NCBI GenBank assembly: GCA_900323505.1
Contig: OOIN01000003.1
Location: forward strand, 1,488,001-1,552,000
Direction: 5' to 3'
Length of the DNA: 64,000 bases
DNA from: Ustilago trichophora
Lineage: Eukaryota; Basidiomycota; Ustilaginomycetes; Ustilaginales; Ustilaginaceae
Shown here: one piece after another, positions 36,369-46,790 of the stretch
How positions within the stretch are numbered: position 1 is the first letter of the stretch
Layout of the letters: the number at the start of each line of letters is the position of its first letter
Notes under the pieces: model-generated
Told to the model about the DNA's origin: nothing
The model's input: only the letters and a program-made list of their open reading frames with translations
Databases searched by the model: none
Made by a program: the position numbers and the translations under genes

Positions 36369-38933
36369 CTATATGACACTTGCCCGACCCTTAGCCACTT
36401 CTATAGGTGAGAGAATGTCCAATGAGGTGACGACGAATTCCAAACCTGTCTCCTCTGCTTGAGCCAGCTGAGGTGGCAGAACGAGATTGTCGGGCAGACA
36501 GAACTCTGTCAAGGTGGCTTCGCGTGTGGAAGTACCCAGCCAAGTCCTCGTTTCTGGTTTGTCAACGGCTTGCACCCAGACATTGTAGTACATGGAAGCA
36601 AGGACGCCCGTTGGAGCAGTCCAAGAGAGGACCGTGGCCTGCAGTCGTCTCGTTTGCGCGTTCGAAGGAGGCACACTTTCGAAGATGTCGGCTACTGAGA
36701 GCACTTGCAACGCGGAAGAAGTTACCGAAGAAGAAGAAGGACAAGGTGCAGGACAGGGAGCCAGTTGCAGCGCCCCAATCCAAAGCTGGACTGCCTCTGC
36801 GGTACCACATTGAGCTTGTACTCCAATATTCAATGCCATAAAGCTCGAGTCTTGGCTGTAATCGTCTTTTTCGCTGGGAAAGTCTGAACGAGGAGGGATT
36901 CGGAATCTGTAGGTGGCAGCCGCCCAGCCTTGTCCCAAATCTTCATGGGTTGTGGAAGACAGAGTCGGGCCTATGACTTCGTGCGATCCGCTGATAGGGC
37001 TGATCCAGGGCATGATTTCCACTCCCGTATTCCTCGTGGCCGCATCGTAGACTATCGTCAACTGCCAGTCAGTTGATACTGTATCCTTCTCTCCCAAACA
37101 GGGCAATACAGCGGAACAAAGCGGCAGCAGCACCTGATATTCGTCTTCTGTGACAGCGACGGGTACGCATGTCATCGCCAATGATGCGGTTCCAGCCCAG
37201 ACCCGCTCTTCATCGAATTTCCATGAAGTTGTGTACGGAATCGAATCCCGCTCTTTCACTCTATGCCACTCGGCGTACAGAGCGTCGGGCTTGGGCATGG
37301 AGGCACCCATATCGGTGAAGCCTGCCGAGCTCTGTGTCTCGCTTGAGGATTGATGGTTGGACCACTCGTATACAAGATCGCCACGGTCGAACCACTTGGT
37401 CCCAGACCCGAAGCTGAAGTTCGTATAAAAGCCGAGTGGATCAGCCCTCCGACGCTGACGGGCAGATCCTAGATTCGAGTGACCATAGTACCTCTGCACT
37501 GGCTTGATATCGTGTTGCGACAGCGCAATCCTGTGTTTCGCTGGCGTTAAGGCGGGAGGACCTCCAGTCCAGAAAGCCTCGTCGACATGCCACCACTCGG
37601 ACCAACTCCTCTCTTGAGATGACTGTGCGAGCTGAAGCGTGAGACCTGCGTTTTCATCTTCCCATGTCCATCCTGGAGCGAACAATGCTACACTCAGGCC
37701 GAGGGCTTGATTATTTGCTCGTCGATGGGGGCCAACCATGTCAAATGACTTCCACGACTTGAGCCCACCCCAGCAATTACGCCCAAAGACATCGATGCCG
37801 ACAAACACTTCGTCGCACGGACGACCTACGTTAGCTGCCATCCCGACTGACTTGAGTAGATGCGGATGAAGTCCGCCATCCTGTGGGCCTGTGAGACCGT
37901 AGCCATGTAGCTGAAGAGTTTGCGGACTTCGATCGTTGGGATCGATCAGCTGGCCTGGTGGGAGGGGCTGAGGTGGTCTTGCCCACGTGTAGTTGGTGAA
38001 GAAGGTGTGAGCAGACTGGAAGAAGGCTGTATTGTGTTCGGTGAGCGCATCCTGCCAGGCTAGTTGACCATGCGGATAGACGACCGAGTCGTACCACATG
38101 ACTTCCCACTCGTCTGCTTCTTTTCCTGCTTCGATGAATTGCCGGGTCCCTTCTTCTCGCAAGAAGTGAAGCCAGCCCCGAAGGCGTTCTGCATTGCGAC
38201 GCATTTCTCCAATTCTAGCTTGTTCCCCGACCCATGCTGGCCATGCTTCGCCTGAGCAGCTGAATCCGAGATCCAGTCCGACCTCGATATTCACAAGGTA
38301 GCCCGAGAAGCCGCGGTCTAGAGCGAGTTGAATGAGCTCAACGGCGTACTGAGGAGAGAAGCACGGCTCTCCACGAAGGGGCATGGCCTTGCGTTCGGGT
38401 CCGCGAAGCAGTTTCGCCACATCAGGGATGCTCTCTTCCCATTCGAAGATCAGTGTGCCAAGCACCTTTGTGCCACTTCGAGAAGCAGCTGATAGCCAGC
38501 TGATGGGTGGAATGCTGACCCGTTTGTGAGAAAAGTAGATGAAAGTATCGACTAGATGCATGTGTTCCAGAGTATACCCTCTCTTGCTTGGTTCTTCGGT
38601 GTAGCCGCCTTTGAAGTCGTGGCACACTGCCAGCTTCGTCGCAGGGATGATGCTGCTTGTCGTCCGAGAGGAAGATGCTCTGGGCGGACCAACGTGTTTG
38701 CTGCATAGCTCTAGATGGTCTTGGAGCACGTCCCCATATTGCATCTGATACCAAAGGTGGAGATCGTCCAGTGAGTCAAAGTAGTCGGGCCTTGGTAAGG
38801 CTTCAGGGTCCAGATGCTGGCGTAGAGGTGAGGAAGGCGTTTGCAAGTCAAGCTGAGATGCAAGCTGCTCGGCTGGAAAGGTAGACGAACATGCGTGACC
38901 ACCTCGACCTTGCAGGTGAGAGGCGGCGGGCAT
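36369..38933 (-). CDS. GH85 endo-beta-N-acetylglucosaminidase (ENGase)
   Basis: The 854-residue protein is a glycoside hydrolase family 85 enzyme. The barrel begins with CHDFKGGYTEEPSKRGYT and contains VLGTLIFEW. It then has the catalytic motif YLVNIEVGLD with N215 (oxazoline stabilisation) and acid/base E217, and VMWYDSVVYPHGQLAWQDAL. C-terminal beta domains include a region like TVLSWTAPTGVLASMYYNVW. ENGase cuts between the two GlcNAc residues of N-glycans and acts in the cytosol on free glycans or misfolded glycoproteins. No signal peptide is seen, which fits. The frame opens four codons upstream with TTG; the ATG at 38933 is the start. Its 3' end faces the preceding gene with 73 bases between. 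Confidence 0.9.
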   Translation of the reverse strand: MPAASHLQGRGGHACSSTFPAEQLASQLDLQTPSSPLRQHLDPEALPRPDYFDSLDDLHLWYQMQYGDVLQDHLELCSKHVGPPRASSSRTTSSIIPATKLAVCHDFKGGYTEEPSKRGYTLEHMHLVDTFIYFSHKRVSIPPISWLSAASRSGTKVLGTLIFEWEESIPDVAKLLRGPERKAMPLRGEPCFSPQYAVELIQLALDRGFSGYLVNIEVGLDLGFSCSGEAWPAWVGEQARIGEMRRNAERLRGWLHFLREEGTRQFIEAGKEADEWEVMWYDSVVYPHGQLAWQDALTEHNTAFFQSAHTFFTNYTWARPPQPLPPGQLIDPNDRSPQTLQLHGYGLTGPQDGGLHPHLLKSVGMAANVGRPCDEVFVGIDVFGRNCWGGLKSWKSFDMVGPHRRANNQALGLSVALFAPGWTWEDENAGLTLQLAQSSQERSWSEWWHVDEAFWTGGPPALTPAKHRIALSQHDIKPVQRYYGHSNLGSARQRRRADPLGFYTNFSFGSGTKWFDRGDLVYEWSNHQSSSETQSSAGFTDMGASMPKPDALYAEWHRVKERDSIPYTTSWKFDEERVWAGTASLAMTCVPVAVTEDEYQVLLPLCSAVLPCLGEKDTVSTDWQLTIVYDAATRNTGVEIMPWISPISGSHEVIGPTLSSTTHEDLGQGWAAATYRFRIPPRSDFPSEKDDYSQDSSFMALNIGVQAQCGTAEAVQLWIGALQLAPCPAPCPSSSSVTSSALQVLSVADIFESVPPSNAQTRRLQATVLSWTAPTGVLASMYYNVWVQAVDKPETRTWLGTSTREATLTEFCLPDNLVLPPQLAQAEETGLEFVVTSLDILSPIEVAKGRASVI

Positions 38934-39460
38934 CTTGCCTCCCAAGTTTCTAAGAGATTGAAGCAGAGAGGTCTATGAGCTCAAGGCCATCAATGCCGGT
39001 GATTGTCGCGGTCTTGAAGCGATTGTCGTGCAACAAGGTATGAGAAGAACTTGATTCAGGGTCCAGCTGTGCTTTCTCAGTGGAGGAGAACCTTTTGCGT
39101 CTTTTTTGCCAGATGTGTTAGGGTTTGTGTACCCACAGGTAGCCCCAAAAATTCCCATTGAAACGGTATTCGGGATCAAAGTTAGCCGTGAAAACGCTTC
39201 ACAGCCGCTCGGGTCTCACACTCAATTTGCAGTTCATGCTGTGCGAGCTAACAACCCCGCATTCAGCTTCGTGTGTCTCAAAAGAGAAGTGTAAGCGTGT
39301 GTGTTGGGGTGGATCATACAGTATTGGCATGGACGGTCGAGGTGTCCACACTGCGCACAAGTGGTGGTGACCTGTGCTCTCTTTGAGCGTTCCACATCTT
39401 TCTACGCTTCTTCCATCCGCCCATCATCTTTCTACCATCATACATACAATCGTCGCAAAC
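38934..39460. other. Divergent promoter region
   Basis: A 527-base region between the ENGase and DUF2470 genes. The last 80 bases form a CT-rich leader; no element is recognised. Confidence 0.5.
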
Positions 39461-40393
39461 ATGGCCGCCGCAGCTTCAGACGATATCGCCTCCAAGGCCG
39501 AGGGCATCATCTCGCACATGAACAACGACCACAAGGTAAGCTCAATGCCCGTATCAGCTGAGGGAGCACTGTTGAATGGTGACTGATGTGCTTCTTTTGC
39601 TTCACGTCTTGATGCTGGGTTCCTATAGGATTCGTTGGCATACCTCGCAACCCACTATGGCGACCTTGCGCAGCCACTCAAGCCTAGCCAGGTGCTTATG
39701 ACCGCTATCGACAAGAAGCATCTCGAGATCGTCTACACCACCGACAAGGGCGCTGCCCCTGCCAAGGGCAAGGCTGGCTCGCGCACCGTCAATGTTCCCT
39801 TCTATCCTCACCTTTCTGGCTACTCGGAAGTTCGACAGCGTCTCGTCGATATCTCGGCCATCTCTGAGAGGGTCATTACTACTCGCAAGGTATGTCATCC
39901 CTTTCTCTTCCTTTCGCTTTTTTGTATTATGCTTGTGCTGACGGAAATCTTCTTCCCCTCGTGCTTCTGAATGAATCAGCCGGACATCATCTACCGCGCA
40001 CCCAAGCTTGCACTCAACGCTCTCTTCCTCGCCACCATTGCCTATGCTGCGCTGCGATCCGATGCTCTCGCCTCGCACGGCATCGTCCAGTCTATCGTAC
40101 CCGAAGGCCGACTGGCACAGTGGAACAACCTGCGCAACAACACCCTTGGTGGACCCGCCAAAATGGACGCATTTGTCAAGAGCATTGTCCGCACCCACTT
40201 GCTCGAAGGAGCTCTCATGGCGCTCGTCTGCTACTGGAAGGGCGCAAGCCGTCTCGTTGCCATTAGGTGGATTCTCACCACCGCCGCTCTCGGTATCCCA
40301 TCTTGGATCGCTTTCTTCTCGCTCAACTCGCACAAGAGGGCTCTTCAGCGGGCCGTTCACATTGACGCTGATAAGAAGAAGAAGAAGAAGTGA
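39461..40393 (+). CDS. DUF2470 domain membrane protein, three exons
   Basis: Exons 39461-39535, 39629-39889 and 39980-40393 are all phase 0 and give 249 residues. The first half is a DUF2470 domain, known from heme-handling HugZ-like proteins: IISHMNNDHKDSLAYLATHY, then MTAIDKKHLEIVY and YSEVRQRLVDIS. The second half has three hydrophobic segments (LNALFLATIAYAAL, EGALMALVCYWKG, ILTTAALGIPSWIAFF) and a Lys-rich end. The terminal run of six Lys includes KKxx-like spacing and could retain the protein in the ER; this is inference. The function in fungi is unknown. The splice junctions keep the MNNDH-DSLA signature intact, which supports the model. Confidence 0.85.
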
Positions 40394-40521
40394 TCTGCGC
40401 ACGTGTTAGTATCACTGCTGCTGCAAGGAATATAGGATGCTTTAATACAGTTTCACACAAGTGGTGGAATGAACTGAGCTTGACTTGGAGGTATGTGTAC
40501 ACTGTAGTGACAAAAAAATGT

Positions 40522-41312
40522 CTAAGGCTTGAACTCGTAGCCGCCAACACGGTTGGCAACGTTGATCTTGAGCTGTTCCAGCAAGTTTCCTGACTGATCC
40601 TCCAGCCCGCAGTACATAGTGTCACCGTCCTTGACCTCACCGACACCCGATGGTGTACCCGTCAACAACAGATCGCCCTCTTCCAGCGTCATGATGCTCG
40701 ATACATGCTCGATGAGCTCCGGAATGCCAAAGATCATGTCGCTGGTGGGTCCATTCTGCTTGATCTGGTCGTTGACCTTGAGCCAGAGCTTGAGCTTGGA
40801 TGGGTCACGAACGCGCGATTTGTCAATGAAGCCGGAGGTAGGGGTGAAGGTGTCGAATCCTTTGGCAGAAGACCAGGGGAGACCTTTCGACTTGACCTTG
40901 TCCTGGAGGTTGCGGGCGGTCATGTCGATCGAGAGGGTGTAGCCGGCGACGTGCTGCATGGCTTCAGCGGCGGAAACATCGCGAACTCGGGGAGAACCAA
41001 TGACAACACCGAGCTCCACTTCGTAGTGCGCAACAATGCCTTTAGGAATTTCGACAGTACCGTTGTTGGCGATGTAAGAGGTGGTAGGCTTGAGGAAGAA
41101 GAAGGGTTCGGTGGGTACGGCGTTGTTGAGCTCCTTGGCGTGGGCTGCGTAGTTGCGGCCGATCCTGTGTAAACATCATCAAAGTACGAGACCAGCAAGA
41201 TACAAAGCCATTTCGTTAGTACCGTCGGCATCAAGACTACATCAAACCTATACCAGCGGCAGCGGTGCACTTACGCTACGATCTTCTTGCCTCGAGTAAG
41301 GAACGATGCCAT
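40522..41312 (-). CDS. Fumarylacetoacetate hydrolase-family protein (FAHD1-like), two exons
   Basis: A 38-base first exon (41275-41312; MASFLTRGKKIVA) joins 40522-41164 across a GTAAGT...CACAG intron, giving 226 residues. Features are IGRNYAAHAKEL at the cap, the metal-binding HYEVELGVVIG (Glu-x-Glu), the Asp in SIDMTARNLQ, GFDTFTPTSGF and the end signature LLLTGTPSGVGEVKDGD. FAHD1 enzymes act as acylpyruvase or oxaloacetate decarboxylase, usually in mitochondria. The long frame alone would begin in the middle of the domain, so the small first exon matters. The N-terminus is basic but short for a presequence. Divergent from the CoA-binding gene. Confidence 0.9.
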
Positions 41313-41684
41313 GTTGAAATATGTTCAGCTAAGGTGTTTGGTGATGGTGTTGTCGATGAAGAAGGCAGTCGTCGACAGCTTCCTCATGAAGATCAGAGTG
41401 GGGATGGTCCTCTTGACTCCGTTGTTCAGAAAGAGCTTCCAAGTGCAAAGCCGACAAATCCTCCGTACTCCCCACACTCAACGGCGCGCTTTGAAAATCT
41501 TCCGTCCGTGCGTGATAAAATATCGGGAACCCGATCCTTGTCGAGATGCGCACGCTTGCGAGCCTTCCAATGGTGTCATTCGAAATAGATTGCCGACCCC
41601 ACACTACTCTTGGCTCTAGTCACCTGCTACCTCAGTGTCTTGGCTTCTCACCACCATCACCATCCAAACAGAGGAAAAGAAAAG
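41313..41684. other. Divergent promoter region
   Basis: A 372-base spacer between the FAHD1-like and CoA-binding genes, both probably mitochondrial or metabolic. No element is recognised. Confidence 0.5.
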
Positions 41685-42357
41685 ATGGCAAACGCTCACA
41701 TCAACACGGCGCTCAACAACTTTTTCAGCGCTAGCAAGTACGCTGTCGTCGGCGCGAGCAAGGATCCTTCCAAATTTGGCAACAAGGTTCGTGCAGTATC
41801 CCCAGTCTTTTGCCCTTTCGATGAGTCTGAACAGAATTCACTCAACCGCGCTCTTTCCTCTTTCGTTTCGTTGTGTGACATGTAAAGTAGGTGCTGAAGT
41901 GGTACCAGGCACACAACCTCGACGTGACCCCTATCCACCCCAAGGAGCCCGAGATTGAAAACGTCGCCACCAAGCCCGATGTTGCCGGATTCCTCGACAA
42001 TGCTGGCACCAGCGCTGAGAATGTAGCCATCTCGGTCGTCACGCCACCCAAGATTAGCTTGGCAGTCGTACAGAAAGGACTTCAAGATCAAGGTGTATCT
42101 ACGTTCTGGCTCCAGGTAAGCTCGACCTTGCCTCTTTCAACCTTATCCTCACCACTGAACGTTGAGGATGAAGCTGACACTCGAGCCTCTTCTAACTCTT
42201 AATCTCTCGCTCTCTTACGCAGCCTGGTGCTGAGGATGCTGACCTGATCAGCTGGGTCAAGTCGCAACCCGACTCTGTTCAGAACAGAGTCATCTACGGT
42301 GGCCCTTGCATCCTCGTCTCTGGCCGCCAACTTGCTGCTGACAAGGGCAAGCTTTAA
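41685..42357 (+). CDS. CoA-binding domain protein, three exons
   Basis: Exons 41685-41786, 41891-42115 and 42223-42357, all phase 0, give 153 residues. The Rossmann-like CoA-binding fold (CoA_binding_2) shows YAVVGASKDPSKFGNKVLKWY with its glycine motif. It continues with VTPIHPKEPEIEN, ISVVTPPKISLAVVQKG, FWLQPGAED and the closing IYGGPCILVSGRQL. Small single-domain members are related to the alpha subunit of succinyl-CoA ligase; their role is not well defined. The first donor is GTTCGT rather than GTAAGT, which is weaker but in phase. Length matches the family. Confidence 0.88.
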
Positions 42358-42563
42358 TGCATGCAACCAGATACTCAAGGATGAAATGAACTGCGCCAAC
42401 TCATTCTTCGCGGGAGTTTGAATTCATTTCGTGAGACCGGTGACAGCACGAAGAAGGTTTGACACGTCGTCCCAACCTGAGTCAAACAGACGAAGCGAAC
42501 AAAGGATGGTCGATCTCGATCATGCAAAGGTTGTCAAAAGATAGCACAGAAAAGTACAGGGTA

Positions 42564-43985
42564 TCAGAGCGCCTTACCGTTCTCGTCCACGGTCGAGAAC
42601 GTGTAGGTCGACTTCCAGTGGTATGGTCTGTCAGGACCGTAAATCTGGTTCCTACCCCACTCGGGCTGGTTGATGCCATCGATGTAGTCCTCCAACTCGA
42701 GCACGACACACTCGTAGTTGTCGTAGACTACATCGCCAATGTTGTTGCCGACCTTGCCTCCGTGAACCTGCTTCCTGGGGATACTGCCTTTGCTCGGGTT
42801 GTTGACTCCAGGGCATGTGTACACCTGCACAGCAGCCTGGTTGGTCGCCACGGACAGCTTGATACCCGACTTGGGGCTGTACATCTCAACGGCAGGCTTG
42901 GCAGTGTCGTATCCAGGAGGGTTGGACATGATGAAGCACGAGTCCCAGCCCTTGCATTCGTAGCCGCAGACGCCGAGCGTGTCGTTGAAGTTCTTTGAGA
43001 ACGGTGTGGGCGTCTGGAAGTTGTAGGGTGTGTTGTCGACCGAGGGCAGTGGACCAGTGGGGATCAAGATGGTGTCGGTTTCGACGTACTTGTCCGCATA
43101 GGGCATGTGCAAAACGTAGTCCAGGGTCGAGGCGGACTCGTTAAAGGCGTCCAGGTTCCAGTAGACGTGAGATGAGAGCAGAATGGGTGTCTCCTTGGTT
43201 GCGGTGGCGTTCAGCTCGATATGCCATGTCGCGTTCTCGCCGAGAGTGTAGCGAGTGAAAGTGTTGACCTGACCAGGGAAGCCCTGGAATCCATCTGGGT
43301 CAATGTGTTCGAGGACAATCTCGTTGGCACTAAGACTGGAAATAGTGTAACCGCTGCGGTCGTAGCCAATCTTTCCGCCGTGGAGCGAATCAAGGTTGTT
43401 CTCGTTCTTGGGGATGTGGTAAGTCTCGCCGTTGAGCTCGAACGTGCCGTTCTTGATGCGGTTGGCATAACGACCGACGATGGGACCAAAGTTGGGATGG
43501 ATTGGGTCAGTGGCCCAGTTGGTGGTGTTGTCGTAACCAAGTACAACGTCTCGCCATCCACCCCATCGGTCTTTGACCCAGAGCTCGGTAACACCTGCTC
43601 CGTAAGGCTGGATGGTGGCTCGGATCGAGTCGTCCGGTGCGCGGAGCTCGATTCGGTTGTTTGGGTATACGGCAGGCAGCGCTTGAGGGCATTGCGAGCC
43701 AGGGACGGAGGATCCAGAGCCAAGGATCAACTGCGAGTCCTCGGTCTGCGAATCGTAGAGACAAGGGTAGCTACCGATGGTGCCATTGTTGACGAAACCG
43801 GGAGTTTCCTGTGCTGCAGCTGCAGTCGAGGTGCTTGTCGAAGCAGCGGCAGTATTGGTGCCGTTAGTGCAGTCAATTGCGGATTTCCACAACTCGGTCT
43901 TGGACATCGGGGTAGGACTGGCCAGCGCTGCGGACGAGGCAAGAAGTTGAAGTGCCAGAGGCAAGAGCGCAGTTTTGAAGGTCAT
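42564..43985 (-). CDS. Secreted aldose 1-epimerase
   Basis: The 473-residue product starts with a clear signal peptide (MTFKTALLPLALQLLASSAA, cut near ALASP). A Thr/Ala-rich linker leads to a galactose mutarotase domain. The domain shows IQPYGAGVTELWV, NFGPIVGRYANRIKNG, SLHGGKIGYDRSG with a conserved His, LLSSHVYWNLDAF and the late Glu region CVVLELEDYIDG. It would convert alpha- and beta-anomers of galactose or glucose outside the cell or in the secretory path. Several NxT/S sites fit secretion. The frame extends upstream to 44282, but the ATG at 43985 starts the signal peptide. A TATA-like box lies 233 bases upstream. Confidence 0.9.
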   Translation of the reverse strand: MTFKTALLPLALQLLASSAALASPTPMSKTELWKSAIDCTNGTNTAAASTSTSTAAAAQETPGFVNNGTIGSYPCLYDSQTEDSQLILGSGSSVPGSQCPQALPAVYPNNRIELRAPDDSIRATIQPYGAGVTELWVKDRWGGWRDVVLGYDNTTNWATDPIHPNFGPIVGRYANRIKNGTFELNGETYHIPKNENNLDSLHGGKIGYDRSGYTISSLSANEIVLEHIDPDGFQGFPGQVNTFTRYTLGENATWHIELNATATKETPILLSSHVYWNLDAFNESASTLDYVLHMPYADKYVETDTILIPTGPLPSVDNTPYNFQTPTPFSKNFNDTLGVCGYECKGWDSCFIMSNPPGYDTAKPAVEMYSPKSGIKLSVATNQAAVQVYTCPGVNNPSKGSIPRKQVHGGKVGNNIGDVVYDNYECVVLELEDYIDGINQPEWGRNQIYGPDRPYHWKSTYTFSTVDENGKAL

Positions 43986-45418
43986 CTTGCTCGGATTTTC
44001 GGGCCTGGTTGAGGGATTGAGTAGGCAGGGTGGGTCTTGTGCTGTTACGATCCCCGACCAAGGCGATGGGGGAAGATGTGGGTCTTGAGGAGGGGAACGA
44101 CCGGATGGTCTTAAATGATCGTCGAGTGGAGGGAAGGTGGAGGACCAAGCACTGCTGCAGGAACTGGTGTGGGGTTGGCGGAGTTGGGTGAAGCAGGATA
44201 TCAGGTGGGCATCGGAGCTTTTATAGGAAAATAGGGGAGCAGCTATGTGGGCCTTCGTTGTACTGTATGCAGGGATGGACAACGCTACGAGCCAGGCCGT
44301 GGATTGAGGTCAGGCCTGTACACCGCTAAAAAGTAGTTATGCTCCTGCTCTAAGCTCAAAGAAGGGCTCAAGCGCGGGTAAAGAGTATGAGCTTCGAACA
44401 AGGATCGCCGGTCTGAGAGTTGATCATAAGGTCTAATTAGCGGAGCCAAAAGGATGCCCAGCTTCCACTAAATGCAGCATAAGGGTTGTCGCCAGAACCT
44501 TTGTCTTGCTTCTTTGAAGAAAGCCGAGCAACGACCATGAAGCTGTGCATCTTGACCAAAAGTGTTGTGGGAGGTCGCCATCCGCAATTGTACGAGATTG
44601 CCGAAAAGGGAAAGGGTTTGGAGCAGACTTTGCCGGGTGGATCTACACACTCGAATCGCATCTGGTGGTATAACAACGCTGTGCTGAATTCGGGTCAGGG
44701 GCAAGGGTTTTGCGGAGGAGATGTGGGGAGAGAAGAGAGATAGGCGAGACGGTCATCAACGCGAGCTCGGCTAGCATGATCAAAGAGAACGAGGGAAAAG
44801 GAAGCAGCTGAGCATGTGTGGTGCACACCTTTTGAAGCGTGCTGGAGAAGCTGCATGATGATGATGAGTGGGCTCCCTCTTCCTCTTCGGCACAACGGAT
44901 CAACGGCTTGGGAGGCGTACAATATGGAGCGGATCGCTGTTGCCCGGTCAAGTGACTTCGAAAGCTGCTTGAAGTGCGTGTTGGGCTGCAGCTCGGTTGT
45001 CGGTGGCTCAGATGTGGGGTGCAGCCGGCTTGTACAATGCGCAACAGGTGACCAGCAAATAGAGCACGATACCGACGACTTCTCTGTCAACAGGACTCGG
45101 TGATCTCGTCCTTGTACGACACATCCCTTCGGAAATCTTCGTAAAATGTAGACAAGCTTCGCTCCAGGATGGTAGGACAAGGAATACATCATGGCCATGT
45201 TCCGCCGGCATTCTCATTCACGATTCATCTGCAGATCGCTCGCTCCACACAACTTGCCCTCCAGGGTCCCACTTTTTCAGCTTTTAGCTCGCTCGCCTCA
45301 GGAACAGCACAGCAGCCGCATGGAAACCTAGTTTAGACGAAACTGGATTCTATGTGTATGAGTGGTGGTGATGTCTATGTTGAAGGATGCCTTTTTGGTC
45401 TTCTTCTATGTGTGTCTC
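43986..45418. other. Long upstream region of the secreted epimerase
   Basis: This 1.43 kb region also covers the 3' flank of the DUF1275 gene. Open frames such as one at 44695-45198 (minus) lack domain or codon support. A TATA-like box is listed separately; GGGGA-rich blocks near 44065-44100 could bind a carbon-repression factor, but this is guesswork. Confidence 0.45.
44218..44225 (-). promoter_or_regulatory. TATA box (TATAAAAG) of the secreted epimerase
   Basis: On the minus strand the sequence reads TATAAAAG, 233 bases upstream of the ATG at 43985. Its placement fits a long 5' leader. TATA boxes in fungi favour strongly regulated genes. Confidence 0.45.
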
Positions 45419-46423
45419 TCATGTCTCTCTCTCTTGATCGTACCTTTCAGACTCGGAAGAGACATTCACCGACGCCTGGCGCTTGTGTTGCTTCCAGCTG
45501 GGCCCGATACCGCAAAGGAACCACGAGACTCCCAGAAGCAGCTCCATCGCCGACAAAGCAATCAGCGCATTCTGCACTGCTTCATGCTTGTCACGTTCGG
45601 AAGCTTTAGTGGCGATCTTGAGGATAATCTGCGACATAGCCGCACCGCCGAGAAGCCCGAAGATGCTGAGCAGCCTCAATCGATTCGAGCCGTCAAGATT
45701 GAGCATGGGCAGATTGAGATCTGAAGATACCGACGTCAGTGTAGCGGTGAAAACCACTGTTGTGGAAAATGGTGTGGAAAGATTAGTCGAGTAGGTCGAC
45801 TGGCAGCCCATACTCGCTGCCAGAATCGAGATGACAAGCCAACTGAGCGGTCCATTCAGCCGGAAAGCTGTGTACCGCATGCCGACGAGGATGATTGTAA
45901 GAGTGACTAGCGAACGATAGAGCGAGAGCAGGACGATGGTGATGCGTTTTGTTCGATCGGTGGAGAGGCGCTTTACAATGTGAGCAGTGATTTGGCACCC
46001 GATGACAAAGCCGAGAAGACTGCTTATGTTCGATTCCAGCTTCTTGCGGACCTCATACGAGCTGCCGTCCGTGTTGGACGAGGAGGGTAGCGTCAAATCG
46101 AAAGAGTTGATTACCATCTGTACCATGTTGCCGGTCATGAAGCCGACCCAAGTACGAGTCAATGTGAACGTGCAAGCATCGGCAAGACCAGTGATGAGAC
46201 ACTGCAGAAACAATGGAGGCACATATGCTGTAGGCAAGGATTCTTCAGACTCGAAGTCGGGCAGAGGCGACAGTGCATGTGCTCGGACAAAGTGTGTCCA
46301 ACTTGTCAGTGTTGAGGACGAAGCAGCCGCACTTTTACGGTACTGTGAAAGATAAGGCAAGAGGGGCGACCTTTCGTCGTGAACGGTCGTACCAAGATGG
46401 TCGCCATTCGAGTGGGACGGCAT
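45419..46423 (-). CDS. DUF1275 family membrane protein
   Basis: The 334-residue protein is a YoaK/DUF1275 member with six or seven hydrophobic spans. The family signature is near the first span: LQCLITGLADACTFTLTRTW, then VGFMTGNMVQM. A second marker is SMGCQSTYSTNLSTPFSTTVV, with the TATLTSVSSDL segment. The function is unknown, with transport proposed from topology. The N-terminus of about 80 residues is hydrophilic. The frame opens four codons earlier at GTG; the ATG at 46423 is the start. The gene is divergent from the GH92 gene. Confidence 0.88.
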   Translation of the reverse strand: MPSHSNGDHLGTTVHDERSPLLPYLSQYRKSAAASSSTLTSWTHFVRAHALSPLPDFESEESLPTAYVPPLFLQCLITGLADACTFTLTRTWVGFMTGNMVQMVINSFDLTLPSSSNTDGSSYEVRKKLESNISSLLGFVIGCQITAHIVKRLSTDRTKRITIVLLSLYRSLVTLTIILVGMRYTAFRLNGPLSWLVISILAASMGCQSTYSTNLSTPFSTTVVFTATLTSVSSDLNLPMLNLDGSNRLRLLSIFGLLGGAAMSQIILKIATKASERDKHEAVQNALIALSAMELLLGVSWFLCGIGPSWKQHKRQASVNVSSESERYDQERET

Positions 46424-46790
46424 GCTTGAGAGCACTTGCTTCGAGGGAAGCTACCGTTCTTCAGGTCTGTATGAGACTGTTTCTCAGATCTGCCAAGATC
46501 GCCGCTCAGATCTGTTGAGACTGCCAATCCTTGTTTGAAGTTTGCAGCAGGCCGATATTGATGGTGGTCAGGAAGATACTTGAGGAGAGTTGCGCAAAGG
46601 ACTTCATAACTTTGTAGCAAAGCACCTTCGGAAAAAAACACGCCGAGAAAGATGCCGCGCCTTTCAATCTCAGCTAGAGTGGAGGAAGTGGACCCTGAAA
46701 GCGCAACTTTCACCCACCGTCCCACTTCTCCATCTCACGCCCACCTTGACCTTTGAGTCTCGACCAACAAAGGGACCGAGCATCAACCTT
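46424..46790. other. Divergent promoter of DUF1275 and GH92 genes
   Basis: A 367-base shared region. An ACAAAGGGA match lies at 46767-46775, 16 bases before the GH92 ATG. That is too close for a typical upstream element, though it matches the Prf1 consensus. Confidence 0.4.

Noticed and set aside
44695..45198. 167-residue minus-strand frame in the epimerase upstream region
   Set aside because: No domain, Cys/His/Ser-rich random composition, and no leader or splice support.
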